This document shows, piece by piece, positions 7,635-15,531 of a DNA stretch of 56,871 nucleotides; positions within the stretch are counted from its first letter, which is position 1; every line of letters begins with the position of its first letter. This stretch comes from Oligoflexales bacterium (GTDB taxonomy: Bacteria > Bdellovibrionota_B > Oligoflexia > Oligoflexales > RGVZ01). The notes beneath the pieces are model-generated. The model made no database searches and had not been told where the DNA came from. It worked only from the letters and a program-made list of their open reading frames with translations. The position numbers and the translations under genes are program-made. The stretch is from the NCBI GenBank assembly GCA_947445775.1, contig CANFEB010000011.1, forward strand, positions 1-56,871, read 5' to 3'.

Positions 7635-9134
7635 ATGAGCAAATTCCAATTGAGTGAGCAGTCAGTGAAACAAATAAAAAACGATTTCGGTTGGCATTTT
7701 GACAATACCTATTCACGGCTGCCGGAGTTGTACTACGCACGGCAAACTCCCGTCCCCGTGCGCACGCCCCGTATGGCAGTGTTCAATGAGGCGCTGGCCC
7801 TATCGTTGGGATTAAATGCTCGGGCGCTAGCGGACGACCAGGGTGCAGCTTTTTTTTCAGGAAACGTGATTCCTGAAGGTGCAGAGCCGATTGCCCAAGC
7901 CTATGCAGGCCATCAATTCGGTCACTTCACCATGCTTGGCGATGGTCGGGCGATACTACTCGGCGAGCAGGTAACACCCACCGCTGAACGTTTTGACATT
8001 CAACTCAAAGGCTCCGGCCCAACGCCCTTTTCCCGCCGTGGTGACGGACGCGCCGCATTGGCACCAATGCTGCGTGAATACATCATTAGCGAAGCGATGC
8101 ACGCTCTCGGCATCCCCACCACCCGCAGCTTGGCCGTGGTGACGACTGGAGAGCCGGTGTTCCGCGGAATTGCGCAACCGGGCGCAATTCTTACCCGCGT
8201 GGCCGCAAGCCATATCCGTGTGGGAACGTTTGAATACGTCGCGACACACAGCGACCGCGAAGGCATTCCACTACTGGCCGATTATACCCTTCGTCGTCAT
8301 TACCCTAAGCTTGTCGTCGCTGATAATCCCTATCTCGCATTGCTTCACGCGGTCATGGAACGGCAGGCATCGCTTTTAGCAATGTGGCAACAGGTTGGTT
8401 TCATCCATGGCGTTATGAACACCGATAATATGGCCATTTCAGGTGAAACGATTGACTATGGTCCCTGCGCATTCATGGATGTTTATGACCCCGCCACAGT
8501 GTTCAGTTCGATTGATCGCAGCGGGCGTTATGCCTATGGCAACCAGCCCAACATTGCCCAGTGGAATCTCGCACAATTCGCTAGAACCCTGCTGCCGCTG
8601 CTCCACCAGGACATCAAAGAAGCAGTAACCATTGCAGAACAGGCGATTGAATCCTTCCCTGCAACATTCCAACGCCACTGGCTTTTCGGCATGCGGGCAA
8701 GGCTGGGATTGATTACGGAAGAGGACGGGGATCTGAACCTAATCGAAACCCTGTTGAGTTGGATGCAGCAACATGAAGCGGATTACACCAACACTTTTCG
8801 AGCGCTTACCTTGAACAAACTGCCGGATGAACCTTTGTTTCATGAGGCGGCATTTACGGATTGGCACACACGCTGGCAACTGCGACTGGATCATGAATCG
8901 ACACCCAAGGAGTCGACGCAACTTTTGATGCGTGCTCGTAACCCCGCCATCATCCCGCGCAACCACCGCGTGGAAGAAGCTCTGGAGGCTGCCGTGGAAC
9001 GCTCGGATTTTACAGTGATGGAACGCCTATTGACTGCGCTCAAAACCCCCTATGACGACTCGCCCAGTCACAGGGACTACCAAACGCCGCCTGCCCCCAG
9101 TGAGCGTGCCTATCAAACATTTTGTGGGACTTGA
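7635..9134 (+). CDS. selO: Protein adenylyltransferase SelO (YdiU family)
   Basis: Pseudokinase-fold enzyme that transfers AMP to Ser/Thr/Tyr of target proteins, linked to oxidative-stress responses in other bacteria. At 499 residues it has family length. Motifs: [79 protein letters not shown] and [15 protein letters not shown]. It ends YQTFCGT, placing a Cys three residues from the terminus, the position of Sec/Cys in the family. The start ATG 7635 lacks a clear Shine-Dalgarno; MSKFQLSEQ fits the usual N-terminus. Its promoter region overlaps the eroded 5' end of the opposing ATPase pseudogene. Confidence 0.96.
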   Translation: MSKFQLSEQSVKQIKNDFGWHFDNTYSRLPELYYARQTPVPVRTPRMAVFNEALALSLGLNARALADDQGAAFFSGNVIPEGAEPIAQAYAGHQFGHFTMLGDGRAILLGEQVTPTAERFDIQLKGSGPTPFSRRGDGRAALAPMLREYIISEAMHALGIPTTRSLAVVTTGEPVFRGIAQPGAILTRVAASHIRVGTFEYVATHSDREGIPLLADYTLRRHYPKLVVADNPYLALLHAVMERQASLLAMWQQVGFIHGVMNTDNMAISGETIDYGPCAFMDVYDPATVFSSIDRSGRYAYGNQPNIAQWNLAQFARTLLPLLHQDIKEAVTIAEQAIESFPATFQRHWLFGMRARLGLITEEDGDLNLIETLLSWMQQHEADYTNTFRALTLNKLPDEPLFHEAAFTDWHTRWQLRLDHESTPKESTQLLMRARNPAIIPRNHRVEEALEAAVERSDFTVMERLLTALKTPYDDSPSHRDYQTPPAPSERAYQTFCGT

Positions 9135-9152
9135 AGACGGGGGGAGCTTCAG

Positions 9153-10298
9153 TTAAGGCTGAAAGGGATCATGGGATTTCATGTCTCTCAAGTGCCTGTT
9201 GATGTCGACTCTTTCCTGCTCGATGAACCGACCAATGGCCTCTCGAAAGGTCGGGTGGCCGATCCAGTGAGCACTGAACGTCAGCTCGGGGAGGAACCCA
9301 CGTGAAATTTTGTGCTCGCCTTGGGCGCCTGCTTCGAAGAGCCGCATCTTTCGTTCGATGGCCCATTGAAGTGGTTGATAATAGCAGAGTTCGAAATGCA
9401 GATTTCTGACCTCTTTGATGGCACCCCAATACCGACCGTAGAGGCTCGTCCCCTTTTTGTAAAATAGCGCACCAGCGATGGCGGTCAACTGATCACAGGC
9501 CAGCATCAACACTATCTCGTCATGCATTGTTGCAAATACCGTTTTGAAAAATTCTTCGTTCAGATAGGCAATGGCGCCCATCTTCTCAATGGTGGAACGG
9601 TAAAACTGATGGAACAGCACCGCATGTTCTGGCTGAAGTTCTGCGCCCGTAAGAATTTTTATCTTTAGATTTTCAGCCCGGAGTTGCTCGCGTTCTCTGA
9701 GGATTTGGTTTCTTTTGCGCGGCTTCAATGTTGCCATGAAATGATCAAAGTCGGTGTAGTCACGATTCTTCCAGTGATATTGGAAGCTATGTCGAATCAA
9801 AAAATCTTCCGCCTCAAAAAACGGGAGCTCTTCAGGAGTTAGAAAAAGGTAATGTAAGGAGCTGTGGCCGCGGCGCTCCATTATCTCCCTTGCAGCGCAG
9901 ATGAGGCGAGACCCAACCTCCTTTCGGTCGGCTTGGGGAGAAAACAACAATTTTGGACCCGTGGCAGGCGTGAACGGTACAGCGGACGTCAGCTTTGGAA
10001 AATATTGCACGCCGTGTTGATGATAGGCCTCGGCCCATGCCCAGTCGAAAATATACTCGCCATAGCTATTGTCCTTAGTGTAGAGAAATGTGGCTCCTTC
10101 GAGTTGTCGACCGTGCCATACCGTCAGGTAGCAGGGGCGCCATCCACTTTCTCCTCCGACGGCGCCGCTCACTTCGAGAGCCTGAAGGTAAGCGTGGTCG
10201 CTGAAGGGAAAGTTGGGACTCGTCATGAGGTCCCAGGCATTACTGGGAACGTCGTCCATCCGCTCAAATACCTTGATATGATACGGTGCAAGGGTCAT
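9153..10298 (-). CDS. DUF482 / COG3146 GNAT-fold protein (peptidoglycan-type acyltransferase-like)
   Basis: A protein of about 381 residues with the tandem GNAT-like architecture of COG3146, related to Fem-type aminoacyltransferases. Seen: MTSPNFPFSDHAYLQALEVS, YGEYIFDWAWAEAYHQHG, YFPKLTSAVPFTPATGPKLL, LKPRKRNQILREREQL, the second GNAT core LYGRYWGAIKEVRNLHFELC and AGAQGEHKISRGFLP. These blocks are well conserved, but the biochemical role is not established. I take ATG 10298 as start (MTLAPYHIKV); a GTG at 10346 would add 16 residues. The ATG overlaps the start codon of the divergent methyltransferase, so one of the two assigned starts may be wrong. Confidence 0.85.
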   Translation of the reverse strand: MTLAPYHIKVFERMDDVPSNAWDLMTSPNFPFSDHAYLQALEVSGAVGGESGWRPCYLTVWHGRQLEGATFLYTKDNSYGEYIFDWAWAEAYHQHGVQYFPKLTSAVPFTPATGPKLLFSPQADRKEVGSRLICAAREIMERRGHSSLHYLFLTPEELPFFEAEDFLIRHSFQYHWKNRDYTDFDHFMATLKPRKRNQILREREQLRAENLKIKILTGAELQPEHAVLFHQFYRSTIEKMGAIAYLNEEFFKTVFATMHDEIVLMLACDQLTAIAGALFYKKGTSLYGRYWGAIKEVRNLHFELCYYQPLQWAIERKMRLFEAGAQGEHKISRGFLPELTFSAHWIGHPTFREAIGRFIEQERVDINRHLRDMKSHDPFQP

Positions 10299-10968
10299 GA
10301 AGAAAACGCTCTCCTTGGGTGATCTAACCGATATCACTTCCACCACTCTCGATCACTATGAGAGTCTTGCAAATGAATTTTGGGACGGCACAAAGGATCA
10401 CGACGTCACCGAAAATTATACGGCCCTCTTGGAAGTTCTACCAGAGAGGGACAAGCTCCGTATTTTAGACTTTGGATGCGGCCCTGGGCGCGACCTCATG
10501 TATTTCAAGTCGCTGGGCCACAAACCCGTCGGACTGGATGGCAGCAAAACATTCTGCGAGATGGCCAGAAAGAACAGTGGCTGCACCGTCCTGCATCAGA
10601 ACTTCTTAGAGCTGGAACTTCCAACTGCGGCGTTCGACGGCATCTTTGCAAACGCGTCACTTTTTCACATACCAAGCCAAGAGATTGTTCGCGTGCTTCA
10701 AGAGCTGAGAATGGCACTCGTTCCAGACGGCATACTCTTTACCTCCAATCCTCGCGGCAGCAGCGAGGGCTGGTCCGGAGATCGGTATGGGACTTATATG
10801 GAGTGGGATGAATACCGCGGGATTTTGGAGGTGGCAGGTTTTGAGCCCCTTCGTCACTACTATCGTCCTGCCGGGCTAGCCAGGGCACGGCAACCGTGGC
10901 TTGCAGTCGTCTGCAAAGTGCGCTCCATGGACCGGGCCCGGGGAGCTCCAGCCAAACAAGCACGCTAA
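10297..10968 (+). CDS. Class I SAM-dependent methyltransferase
   Basis: A 223-residue protein with a Rossmann methyltransferase core. Motif I is RILDFGCGPGRDLMYF (residues about 54-69), followed by the acidic GLDGSKTFCEMARK, motif IV-like AAFDGIFANASLFHIP and a post-motif LVPDGILFTSNPRG. The N-terminal DHYESLANEFWDGTKDHDV resembles small-molecule methyltransferases of the UbiE/tellurite-resistance type, but the substrate cannot be told. A basic tail (RARGAPAKQAR) ends the protein. Its ATG at 10297 overlaps the start codon of the divergent DUF482 gene. AAGG lies only a few bases upstream, a slightly short spacing, so a downstream start remains possible. Confidence 0.88.
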   Translation: MKKTLSLGDLTDITSTTLDHYESLANEFWDGTKDHDVTENYTALLEVLPERDKLRILDFGCGPGRDLMYFKSLGHKPVGLDGSKTFCEMARKNSGCTVLHQNFLELELPTAAFDGIFANASLFHIPSQEIVRVLQELRMALVPDGILFTSNPRGSSEGWSGDRYGTYMEWDEYRGILEVAGFEPLRHYYRPAGLARARQPWLAVVCKVRSMDRARGAPAKQAR

Positions 10969-10972
10969 ACGA

Positions 10973-11431
10973 TTAGTTTCGCGAGCAGATGTAAGCCGGA
11001 CGGATTGTTTGGGTCGGAGTGCAGTAGGTAACCCAGTTCCCGTCTTTATAATGAGCGAAACCAAAAAACCAATCAATCACGTCAGCGTCGCTTTGAACAA
11101 AGACTTGATCCGGAAATAAATCTGGCTCAACACCGTTTAAGCGGTAGCACCAACCGTAAGCTCGCATTTCGCGATCGCTGATGACCTCCAGAGCGTCGTC
11201 ACCCGTGACGGTGTTGCGTATGGAATGAATTCCTTGTTCGCTACCTTGAAAAGGCACCCCGAGATTCGTTAACGCTTCTACGGTAACAGAGCCAACGCTC
11301 CTGCCGATTTCAGTGCTAAGCGTAACGTTAAGCCATGTATTTTCAGCGCACGGGTTTTGAACTCGCACTTGAGCGGCGTGCGCACACGGAACAAAAGATG
11401 CGGTCACTATGAATAAAACTATGCGTAACAA
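10973..11431 (-). CDS. Secreted protein with DUF4430-like domain
   Basis: I choose a TTG start at 11431: AGGAG lies seven bases upstream and the product then begins with a compact signal peptide, MLRIVLFIVTASFVPCAHA, cleaved before AQVRV. The mature protein (about 132 residues) contains TVEALTNLGVPFQ and MRAYGWCYRLNGVEPDLFPD followed by DADVIDWFFGFAHY. That is the pattern of DUF4430 (transcobalamin C-terminal-like) domains: a GWCY-NG core and a D-IDW strand. Cysteines at NPCAEN, GWCY, TYCTP and YICSR could form two disulfides. Function unknown; the family often sits on exported proteins. It is separated from the upstream operon. Confidence 0.72.
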   Translation of the reverse strand: MLRIVLFIVTASFVPCAHAAQVRVQNPCAENTWLNVTLSTEIGRSVGSVTVEALTNLGVPFQGSEQGIHSIRNTVTGDDALEVISDREMRAYGWCYRLNGVEPDLFPDQVFVQSDADVIDWFFGFAHYKDGNWVTYCTPTQTIRPAYICSRN

Positions 11432-11504
11432 CGGCTTACTCCTTTTTTGAACCGTGATATCAGGAATCACATTTTGGAAATTGCTCGACAAGCCCAATGT
11501 GATC

Positions 11505-11735
11505 TTACTTACCTTGATTCACTTGCGCAATCGCACAAGAGGCTACATAGAGCGCCTCGACTTTGGCTCGTGCCCATGGAGTGCGGCGCAAAAATTTCAG
11601 GCTAGAATTGATACTTGGATCATTAATGAAGCAGTTGATCGAAATTTCCTGACCTAAACCCTCCCACCCAAAATGCTGGACGAGTTCCTCCAAAATCATC
11701 TTGAGGGTTTTGCCTTCAAGGGGATCCTTGCTCAC
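11505..11735 (-). CDS. VF530 / DUF2132 small DNA-binding-like protein
   Basis: A 76-residue protein nearly colinear with the VF530 (COG4628) family: DPLEGKTLKMILEELVQHFG, WEGLGQEISINCFINDPSIN, SSLKFLRRTPWARAKVEALY. Family structures show a small helical fold, proposed to bind DNA; no pathway is known. The GTG start at 11735 overlaps the upstream stop by four bases (GTGA), making it the last gene of the yebC-radical SAM-DTW operon. Confidence 0.9.
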   Translation of the reverse strand: MSKDPLEGKTLKMILEELVQHFGWEGLGQEISINCFINDPSINSSLKFLRRTPWARAKVEALYVASCAIAQVNQGK

Positions 11736-12238
11736 TGCGCCACCCCGTTTTCTGCGAGTGCCGATAGAAACCCTTCCAAAGCCTTGCGCTCATGAATCAA
11801 AAGCGCCTTCGTCGGATTCGACTTCTTGGTAAAACTCAACCCCAATTGTTCCGAGGTGGCATCTACAATACAACCCAACGCACGATCCCCATGACGAATC
11901 AGTAGGGATTCCGCACTGTGATAAAAACGTTCACTGCCATCGTTGGATAAAATCAAAAGGCGCGAAAGGCGTTGCTTTTGATTCTGCCCCGGCTGACTTT
12001 GAAGTGCTTTGAGGCCCTTCAATTCTGCGTCGAGATGGGCTTCGATTGCCTCAAGTCCCTGAATGAGCTGCTTGCTGTCATAAGTTTTTTGCAGGGCCCG
12101 TTGCAGCGCTTCGTCGAATGACCATTGAGGCACCTGCAAACGCCCTTTGTTGAACAGAAGGCGCAGGTTGGCGTTGAATCGGGCATCAATCCCGGCAACG
12201 TTCGGGTGGGTTAGAATCCCTTTGGGTAATTTCAGCAT
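11732..12238 (-). CDS. Conserved-looking protein of unknown function in the DTW operon
   Basis: A 168-residue cytoplasmic protein, no signal peptide. It has an amphipathic helical middle (RALQKTYDSKQLIQGLEAIE, AHLDAELKGLKALQSQ) and a C-terminal half with LSRLLILSNDGSERFYHSAE and HGDRALGCIVDATSEQLGLS. I do not recognise the family. ATG 12238 follows directly on the TAA of the DTW gene with no gap, and its own stop overlaps the VF530 start by four bases. Expression is therefore almost certainly coupled, which suggests a role linked to RNA modification or translation. Confidence 0.78.
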   Translation of the reverse strand: MLKLPKGILTHPNVAGIDARFNANLRLLFNKGRLQVPQWSFDEALQRALQKTYDSKQLIQGLEAIEAHLDAELKGLKALQSQPGQNQKQRLSRLLILSNDGSERFYHSAESLLIRHGDRALGCIVDATSEQLGLSFTKKSNPTKALLIHERKALEGFLSALAENGVAQ

Positions 12239-12850
12239 TTAAAGACCTCGACTCGTCATTGTGCGTTCAACCATGGTCGCCATCAGTTGCTCCAATGCAG
12301 CTTGAACGGCGGGTCCTGCATCACCTTCAATCACTCCCAGAGCGCGAGCAATGGCCTCGATGGTGGCAAGGCCCTCGGCCTTGGTTTCCTTGCGGACACG
12401 GTAGGCAGAAGGCCCGCCCGGCGCAAGGCGAACCGTCGGAAGGCCCAGCATGCCGGGAATCCGCCGCCGCATTTTGGAAGTCTTGCGCCAGTTGCCATCG
12501 GGAACCACCAAATCAACCATGCCACCAAAACGCTGGACCACATCTGGGGTCAGCAGCTCGGCGTCATCCCCGGGATAAAGCAGCAAGGCCTGGCGACCTG
12601 GGCGCAAATGGGGCATCAAATCACAGGCAGCAGCATCAGGGCCATTTGCGCCGTGAATCAGGATTGCGCTATTGGGCAGGGCCTGGGCTGCCAAGCGCCC
12701 CGTATTGGTGGGAACAAGGATTTCGCGGTGAGCAATGACGACGATCACCTTTGTGGAAATCACCAAGGTTGGAATCAACGCACACAGGCACAGCCCAACG
12801 CGCATCAGGCAACGGGGACAACGCTGATCCGGTTTTTTTCGCGAACTCAC
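12239..12850 (-). CDS. tapT: DTW-domain tRNA-uridine aminocarboxypropyltransferase
   Basis: Family enzymes (TapT/YfiP in E. coli) attach a 3-amino-3-carboxypropyl group from SAM to tRNA uridine 47. The 203-residue sequence has the N-terminal zinc cluster (RCPRCLMRVGLCLCALIP), TKVIVVIAHREILVPTNTGR, LLYPGDDAELL, and the signature LVVPDGNWRKTSKMRRRIP. The usual D-x-T-W is D-G-N-W here, a variant of the motif that gives the family its name. The GTG start at 12850 overlaps the stop of a small upstream CxxC protein (GTGA). Gene symbol assigned by family; position of modification not verifiable here. Confidence 0.87.
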   Translation of the reverse strand: MSSRKKPDQRCPRCLMRVGLCLCALIPTLVISTKVIVVIAHREILVPTNTGRLAAQALPNSAILIHGANGPDAAACDLMPHLRPGRQALLLYPGDDAELLTPDVVQRFGGMVDLVVPDGNWRKTSKMRRRIPGMLGLPTVRLAPGGPSAYRVRKETKAEGLATIEAIARALGVIEGDAGPAVQAALEQLMATMVERTMTSRGL

Positions 12851-13020
12851 GTTACACTGCGTTTTTGCTTTTCTTTGGCCTCAAACGCGTCAAGATCACG
12901 CTCGACCGTTTTCAAATGATCCGGATCCACGCTTTTAGGTTCTTTGCGGGCGGCCTGAATCATGCGGCGGGCATCGGCAAGGTCACGGGATCTTTGAAAC
13001 TCGACACAGATGATGCACAC
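12847..13020 (-). CDS. Small CxxC-start protein (57 residues), GTG start
   Basis: Short gene in the gap between the radical SAM and DTW genes. GTG at 13020 is preceded by GGGGAGG with six-base spacing. The product starts MCIICVEFQRSRDLADARRM, continues with IQAARKEPKSVDPDHLKTVE, and ends in a charged helix before TGA. Its stop overlaps the DTW start by four bases. The Cys-x-x-Cys at residues 2-5 followed by VEF suggests a metal-binding knob; the rest is predicted helical. Operon position, strong SD and stop-start coupling support a real gene. No function known. Confidence 0.78.
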   Translation of the reverse strand: MCIICVEFQRSRDLADARRMIQAARKEPKSVDPDHLKTVERDLDAFEAKEKQKRSVT

Positions 13021-13065
13021 AGGAAACCTCCCCAGGTTGCGGTGAAATGTTTGGAGATGGCAACG

Positions 13066-13165
13066 ATGAACACATTAGGAATCATCGGCGGCCTCAGGTG
13101 GGCCTCCACTCAACAATATTATCGCGTCATCAATGAAGAAATCAATTGTGGCTCAGGAAGCCGAT
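13066..13165 (+). pseudogene. 5' remnant of an aspartate/glutamate racemase gene
   Basis: From ATG 13066 the plus strand reads MNTLGIIGGLRWASTQQYYR then VINEEI, matching the N-terminus of RacX/YgeA-type racemases (typical form MKTIGxIGGMSWESTxxYYRxINE). Homology stops after INEEI, with no catalytic Cys regions following. An SD-like GGAG lies upstream. The remnant is antisense to the last 11 codons of the radical SAM gene, so a deletion has fused the two. It has no plausible activity. Confidence 0.72.
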
Positions 13166-14057
13166 TGCCGAAACGAGTGATAAAGGTGCAGCGGCGGCAC
13201 AGGTCTTCGACCAGATCGCCGCGGGCGAATCCGTCACGAATATTTTTCGCGCGTGGACTGGCCAAGATTTCAGCAACCGAAGTTTCGAATACATTTCCTA
13301 ATTTGATGTCTGCCTTGTGATCCAGGCAGCAAGGCACAGCCGTGCCATCTGCGTGAATGCCAAAATGCCCGGTCAGACCATGGCAAAAGCCCTTGTCACC
13401 ACGAATGGGATGTTCCATGCGCGGCCATTCAAAACGCGAATCAAAATGCAAATATAGACGGCCCCGAAGGCGCCAGTTTTTACGCCGCCTCAGATCAACA
13501 CGGACATCAGCCCAATCAAATTCGTAAGCCTGCGCCAAAAGCGTCCGCATTGAAATATTCAACTTCGAATCGTCAGGCATAATCCCATCAATGTCCCAAA
13601 GGCGCAGATTGATGTAGAGATCCGGCCGGGCGATCAATGCCTCGTCAATAAATTTTTGCAAACGCCGAAAGTAAACTCTGGGGTCGCTATCCCTGAAATT
13701 ATCTTCGAAACTGTGCAGCGAAAAACTGACCTGACGAACTATGGGACGCAGCAACTGCGCTGGACGGTCCCCAGTCATCAGCACGCCATTGGTGACAATA
13801 TTAGCGGGCACGCCTGCGGTCTCGCAGGCCGAAATGATTTGCGAAAATTCGGGATGCCCAAGGGGTTCGCCAAGGAGGTGCAAAACGACTTCCTCGGTCA
13901 AGGGGGCCAACTCCCGAATAACACGTTCGAAATCAGCAACTCCCATCACTTGCTTTGTCACCCCGTCGCCATCCTCACCCGACGGGCAAAAGGTACACTT
14001 CAGGTTGCAGATGTTGCTGATCTCGACATTTACTCGTTTAAAACGCTTTTGAGTCAC
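13119..14057 (-). CDS. Radical SAM / SPASM domain protein
   Basis: A 312-residue 4Fe-4S radical SAM enzyme. The cluster motif CxxxCxxC is in VEISNICNLKCTFCPSGE (residues about 16-23). It is followed by LHLLGEPLGHPEF and the TNGVLM segment. The C-terminal SPASM region, FCHGLTGHFGIHADGTAVPC then CLD, GNVF and LCRRCTF, supplies ligands for an auxiliary cluster. SPASM enzymes usually modify peptides or proteins; the substrate is unknown, and the 57-residue CxxC protein encoded next is a conceivable partner. GTG start at 14057, preceded by a pentanucleotide repeat tract. Its last codons are antisense to a racemase gene remnant, so the native C-terminus may have been replaced. Confidence 0.9.
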   Translation of the reverse strand: MTQKRFKRVNVEISNICNLKCTFCPSGEDGDGVTKQVMGVADFERVIRELAPLTEEVVLHLLGEPLGHPEFSQIISACETAGVPANIVTNGVLMTGDRPAQLLRPIVRQVSFSLHSFEDNFRDSDPRVYFRRLQKFIDEALIARPDLYINLRLWDIDGIMPDDSKLNISMRTLLAQAYEFDWADVRVDLRRRKNWRLRGRLYLHFDSRFEWPRMEHPIRGDKGFCHGLTGHFGIHADGTAVPCCLDHKADIKLGNVFETSVAEILASPRAKNIRDGFARGDLVEDLCRRCTFITRFGNRLPEPQLISSLMTR

Positions 14058-14063
14058 GGCGCC

Positions 14064-14103
14064 TTCACTTCACTTCACTTCACTTCACTTCACTTCACTT
14101 CAC
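14064..14103 (-). repeat. Pentanucleotide microsatellite (GTGAA)8
   Basis: Eight perfect TTCAC units (GTGAA on the coding strand). It supplies the last codons and the TGA stop of yebC (14090-14092) and fills the gap to the GTG start of the radical SAM gene at 14057. Changes in copy number would alter intergenic spacing, and possibly ribosome access, between two coupled genes. Confidence 0.95.
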
Positions 14104-14830
14104 TTTTTTCCTCGAACGTCGCATAGACACGGTGAACGTCGTCATTGTCATCAATCTCGTTCAAGAAATCCGCGACTTCCTTGTACTGCGTCGCGTCGAG
14201 TTCAACGCTTTCCTTGGCGCGGTACATGAGCTCTGCCTTGGAAATCGCCCAACCCTGCTGGGTCAATGCCTTATTGACGAAGTCCACGTCAGCCGGCTCC
14301 GTATAGAACCGAGCACCCGCATGGCCTTTTTCGACTTCACTATCTTCGAGGGGCTCGACTTCCTGGGCTCCTGATTCAATGGCGGCTTCTTCTATGTCGA
14401 TGCTGGGCTTGGCCGTACTCGCCTCGACCACTCCTAGGCGGTCAAACATCCAGCCTACCGAACCAATCGACCCCAACTGCCCCTTGCGAAACAACACGCG
14501 GACATCACCGGCACTGCGATTCTTATTGTCGGTCATGCATTCGACAATGACCGGAACTTTATGGGGGGCAAAACCCTCGTAGGTGACCAGCTCATAATTG
14601 ACCGTATCGTCTAAAAGTCCCGCACCCTTTTTAATGGCGCGTTCAATCGTTTCGCGGGGGCAAGCCTGTTTGCGGGCTGATTCAATCGCCACACGCAGTC
14701 GGGAGTTGTTGGCCGGATCCGGGTCGCCCAGGCGCGCCGCAACGGCGATCTCCTTGGCCAGTTTTCCGATGATCAACCCGCGCTTTTTAGCCGTATCCAC
14801 GCGCCCGGCGTGTTTCCATTGTGCACCCAT
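14090..14830 (-). CDS. yebC: YebC/PmpR family protein
   Basis: A 246-residue member of the universal YebC family, described as transcriptional regulators and, more recently, as translation factors that ease proline-rich stalling. Motifs: GAQWKHAGRVDTAKKRGLII, GDPDPANNSRLRVAIESARK, ERAIKKGAG, YEGFAPHKVPVIVECMTDNK and FRKGQLGSIGSVGWMFDRLG. The start ATG 14830 has AGGAG six bases upstream. The usual opening (MAGHSKWANIKHRK) is represented by MGAQWKHAGRVDTAKKRG. Its C-terminal KSEVK and stop are encoded by the first units of a GTGAA repeat, so the native tail may have been eroded or extended by slippage. First gene of a six-gene operon. Confidence 0.95.
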   Translation of the reverse strand: MGAQWKHAGRVDTAKKRGLIIGKLAKEIAVAARLGDPDPANNSRLRVAIESARKQACPRETIERAIKKGAGLLDDTVNYELVTYEGFAPHKVPVIVECMTDNKNRSAGDVRVLFRKGQLGSIGSVGWMFDRLGVVEASTAKPSIDIEEAAIESGAQEVEPLEDSEVEKGHAGARFYTEPADVDFVNKALTQQGWAISKAELMYRAKESVELDATQYKEVADFLNEIDDNDDVHRVYATFEEKSEVK

Positions 14831-14886
14831 GTTGGTCTCCTTCTAAGCAGCAATATCAGCTATCGGGAGCCTCAGGTCAAAAAGAA

Positions 14887-14917
14887 AAGCCCCGGAGCAA
14901 ATAATGCTCCGGGGCTT
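14887..14917 (-). terminator. Strong intrinsic terminator for the 14943-15254 lipoprotein gene
   Basis: AAGCCCCGGAGCA, loop AATAT-side five bases, TGCTCCGGGGCTT: a perfect 13-bp GC-rich stem. On the minus strand it is followed by TTTCTTTTT, so it stops leftward transcription before yebC. Confidence 0.9.
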
Positions 14918-14942
14918 AGGCTATAGCTAAATCTAACGACGC

Positions 14943-15254
14943 TTACTCCACGCAGTTCTCAATGTGGAAAACGTTATAAACAAACCGGCGCACCGGACCG
15001 TTTGGACACTGATTGTCAGCGAGTTGATTCGAACCAATATTGGTCGGACCACCCACCTGCGGGTAAGTCGGTGGAGCCACTGGCTGCGACTGAATTGCCG
15101 GAGGAGCCACTGGGGTCACTGGAGCTGGCGACGTCACTGGCGGCTTGCTTGGCTTGGATGGGGTCGATGGCTTGGATTCTTTGCCGCTATCGCTGCCGCA
15201 GGAAACCATCAAAAAACAGCCTAAAATCATCAGCTTATACTTAATTGACTTCAT
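14943..15254 (-). CDS. Proline-rich small lipoprotein
   Basis: The start ATG 15254 gives MKSIKYKLMILGCFLMVSCG with AGAGGA nine bases upstream. The signal peptide has two possible lipidation cysteines (ILGC and MVSC); the second is followed by GSDSGKES, more typical of a mature lipoprotein. Then comes a low-complexity linker rich in Pro, Ser and Lys (SKPSTPSKPSKPPVTSPAPV), a short PPTYPQVGGP segment and a C-terminal stretch with two cysteines (NQCPNG, IENCVE) that may form a disulfide. 103 residues. Function unknown; a periplasmic or outer-membrane anchored small protein. It ends just before a strong terminator. Confidence 0.75.
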   Translation of the reverse strand: MKSIKYKLMILGCFLMVSCGSDSGKESKPSTPSKPSKPPVTSPAPVTPVAPPAIQSQPVAPPTYPQVGGPTNIGSNQLADNQCPNGPVRRFVYNVFHIENCVE

Positions 15255-15331
15255 TTTCTTCAATCCTCTAATCATTGGTGGACATCGGCTGACAACCTGC
15301 CGGGCCAAAAAAAACGCCCACCCAACTAGAA

Positions 15332-15346
15332 ATGGTTATAAACCAT
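15332..15346. promoter_or_regulatory. 15-bp palindrome in AT-rich promoter region
   Basis: ATGGTT-ATA-AACCAT, a perfect palindrome with a TTATAA core, lies in an AT-rich stretch (15330-15420) upstream of the leftward lipoprotein gene and the rightward M23 peptidase gene. A second GTTATAAA follows at about 15373. It could be an operator or overlap a -10 element; no regulator is identifiable. Confidence 0.4.
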
Positions 15347-15531
15347 AGAATCTTTAAAATCAAGCATAAAATCGTTATAAAAAGAATTTTTTAATAATAT
15401 AACCAACAATACTCCCCCTCCCTCGTTGAGATGGTCGAATGAGCGCCAAATCCTGATATGATTTCAGGGTGATAGAAGGTCAACTCCTGACCCTCACACG
15501 CTGAACGTTCAAAACGACGAAAGTCTCAAAA

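Noticed and set aside
9110-9134. Selenocysteine at the SelO C-terminus
   Set aside because: The codon is TGT (Cys) and the stop follows two codons later; bacterial SelO proteins normally use Cys here.
12259-12919. Two long plus-strand ORFs opposite the DTW gene
   Set aside because: Basic, low-similarity shadows; the minus-strand DTW motifs, operon overlaps and SD sites explain the region.
14964-15244. Trp/Arg-rich plus-strand ORFs opposite the small lipoprotein
   Set aside because: Result of reading the Pro/Ser-rich lipoprotein linker in antisense; no start signals.
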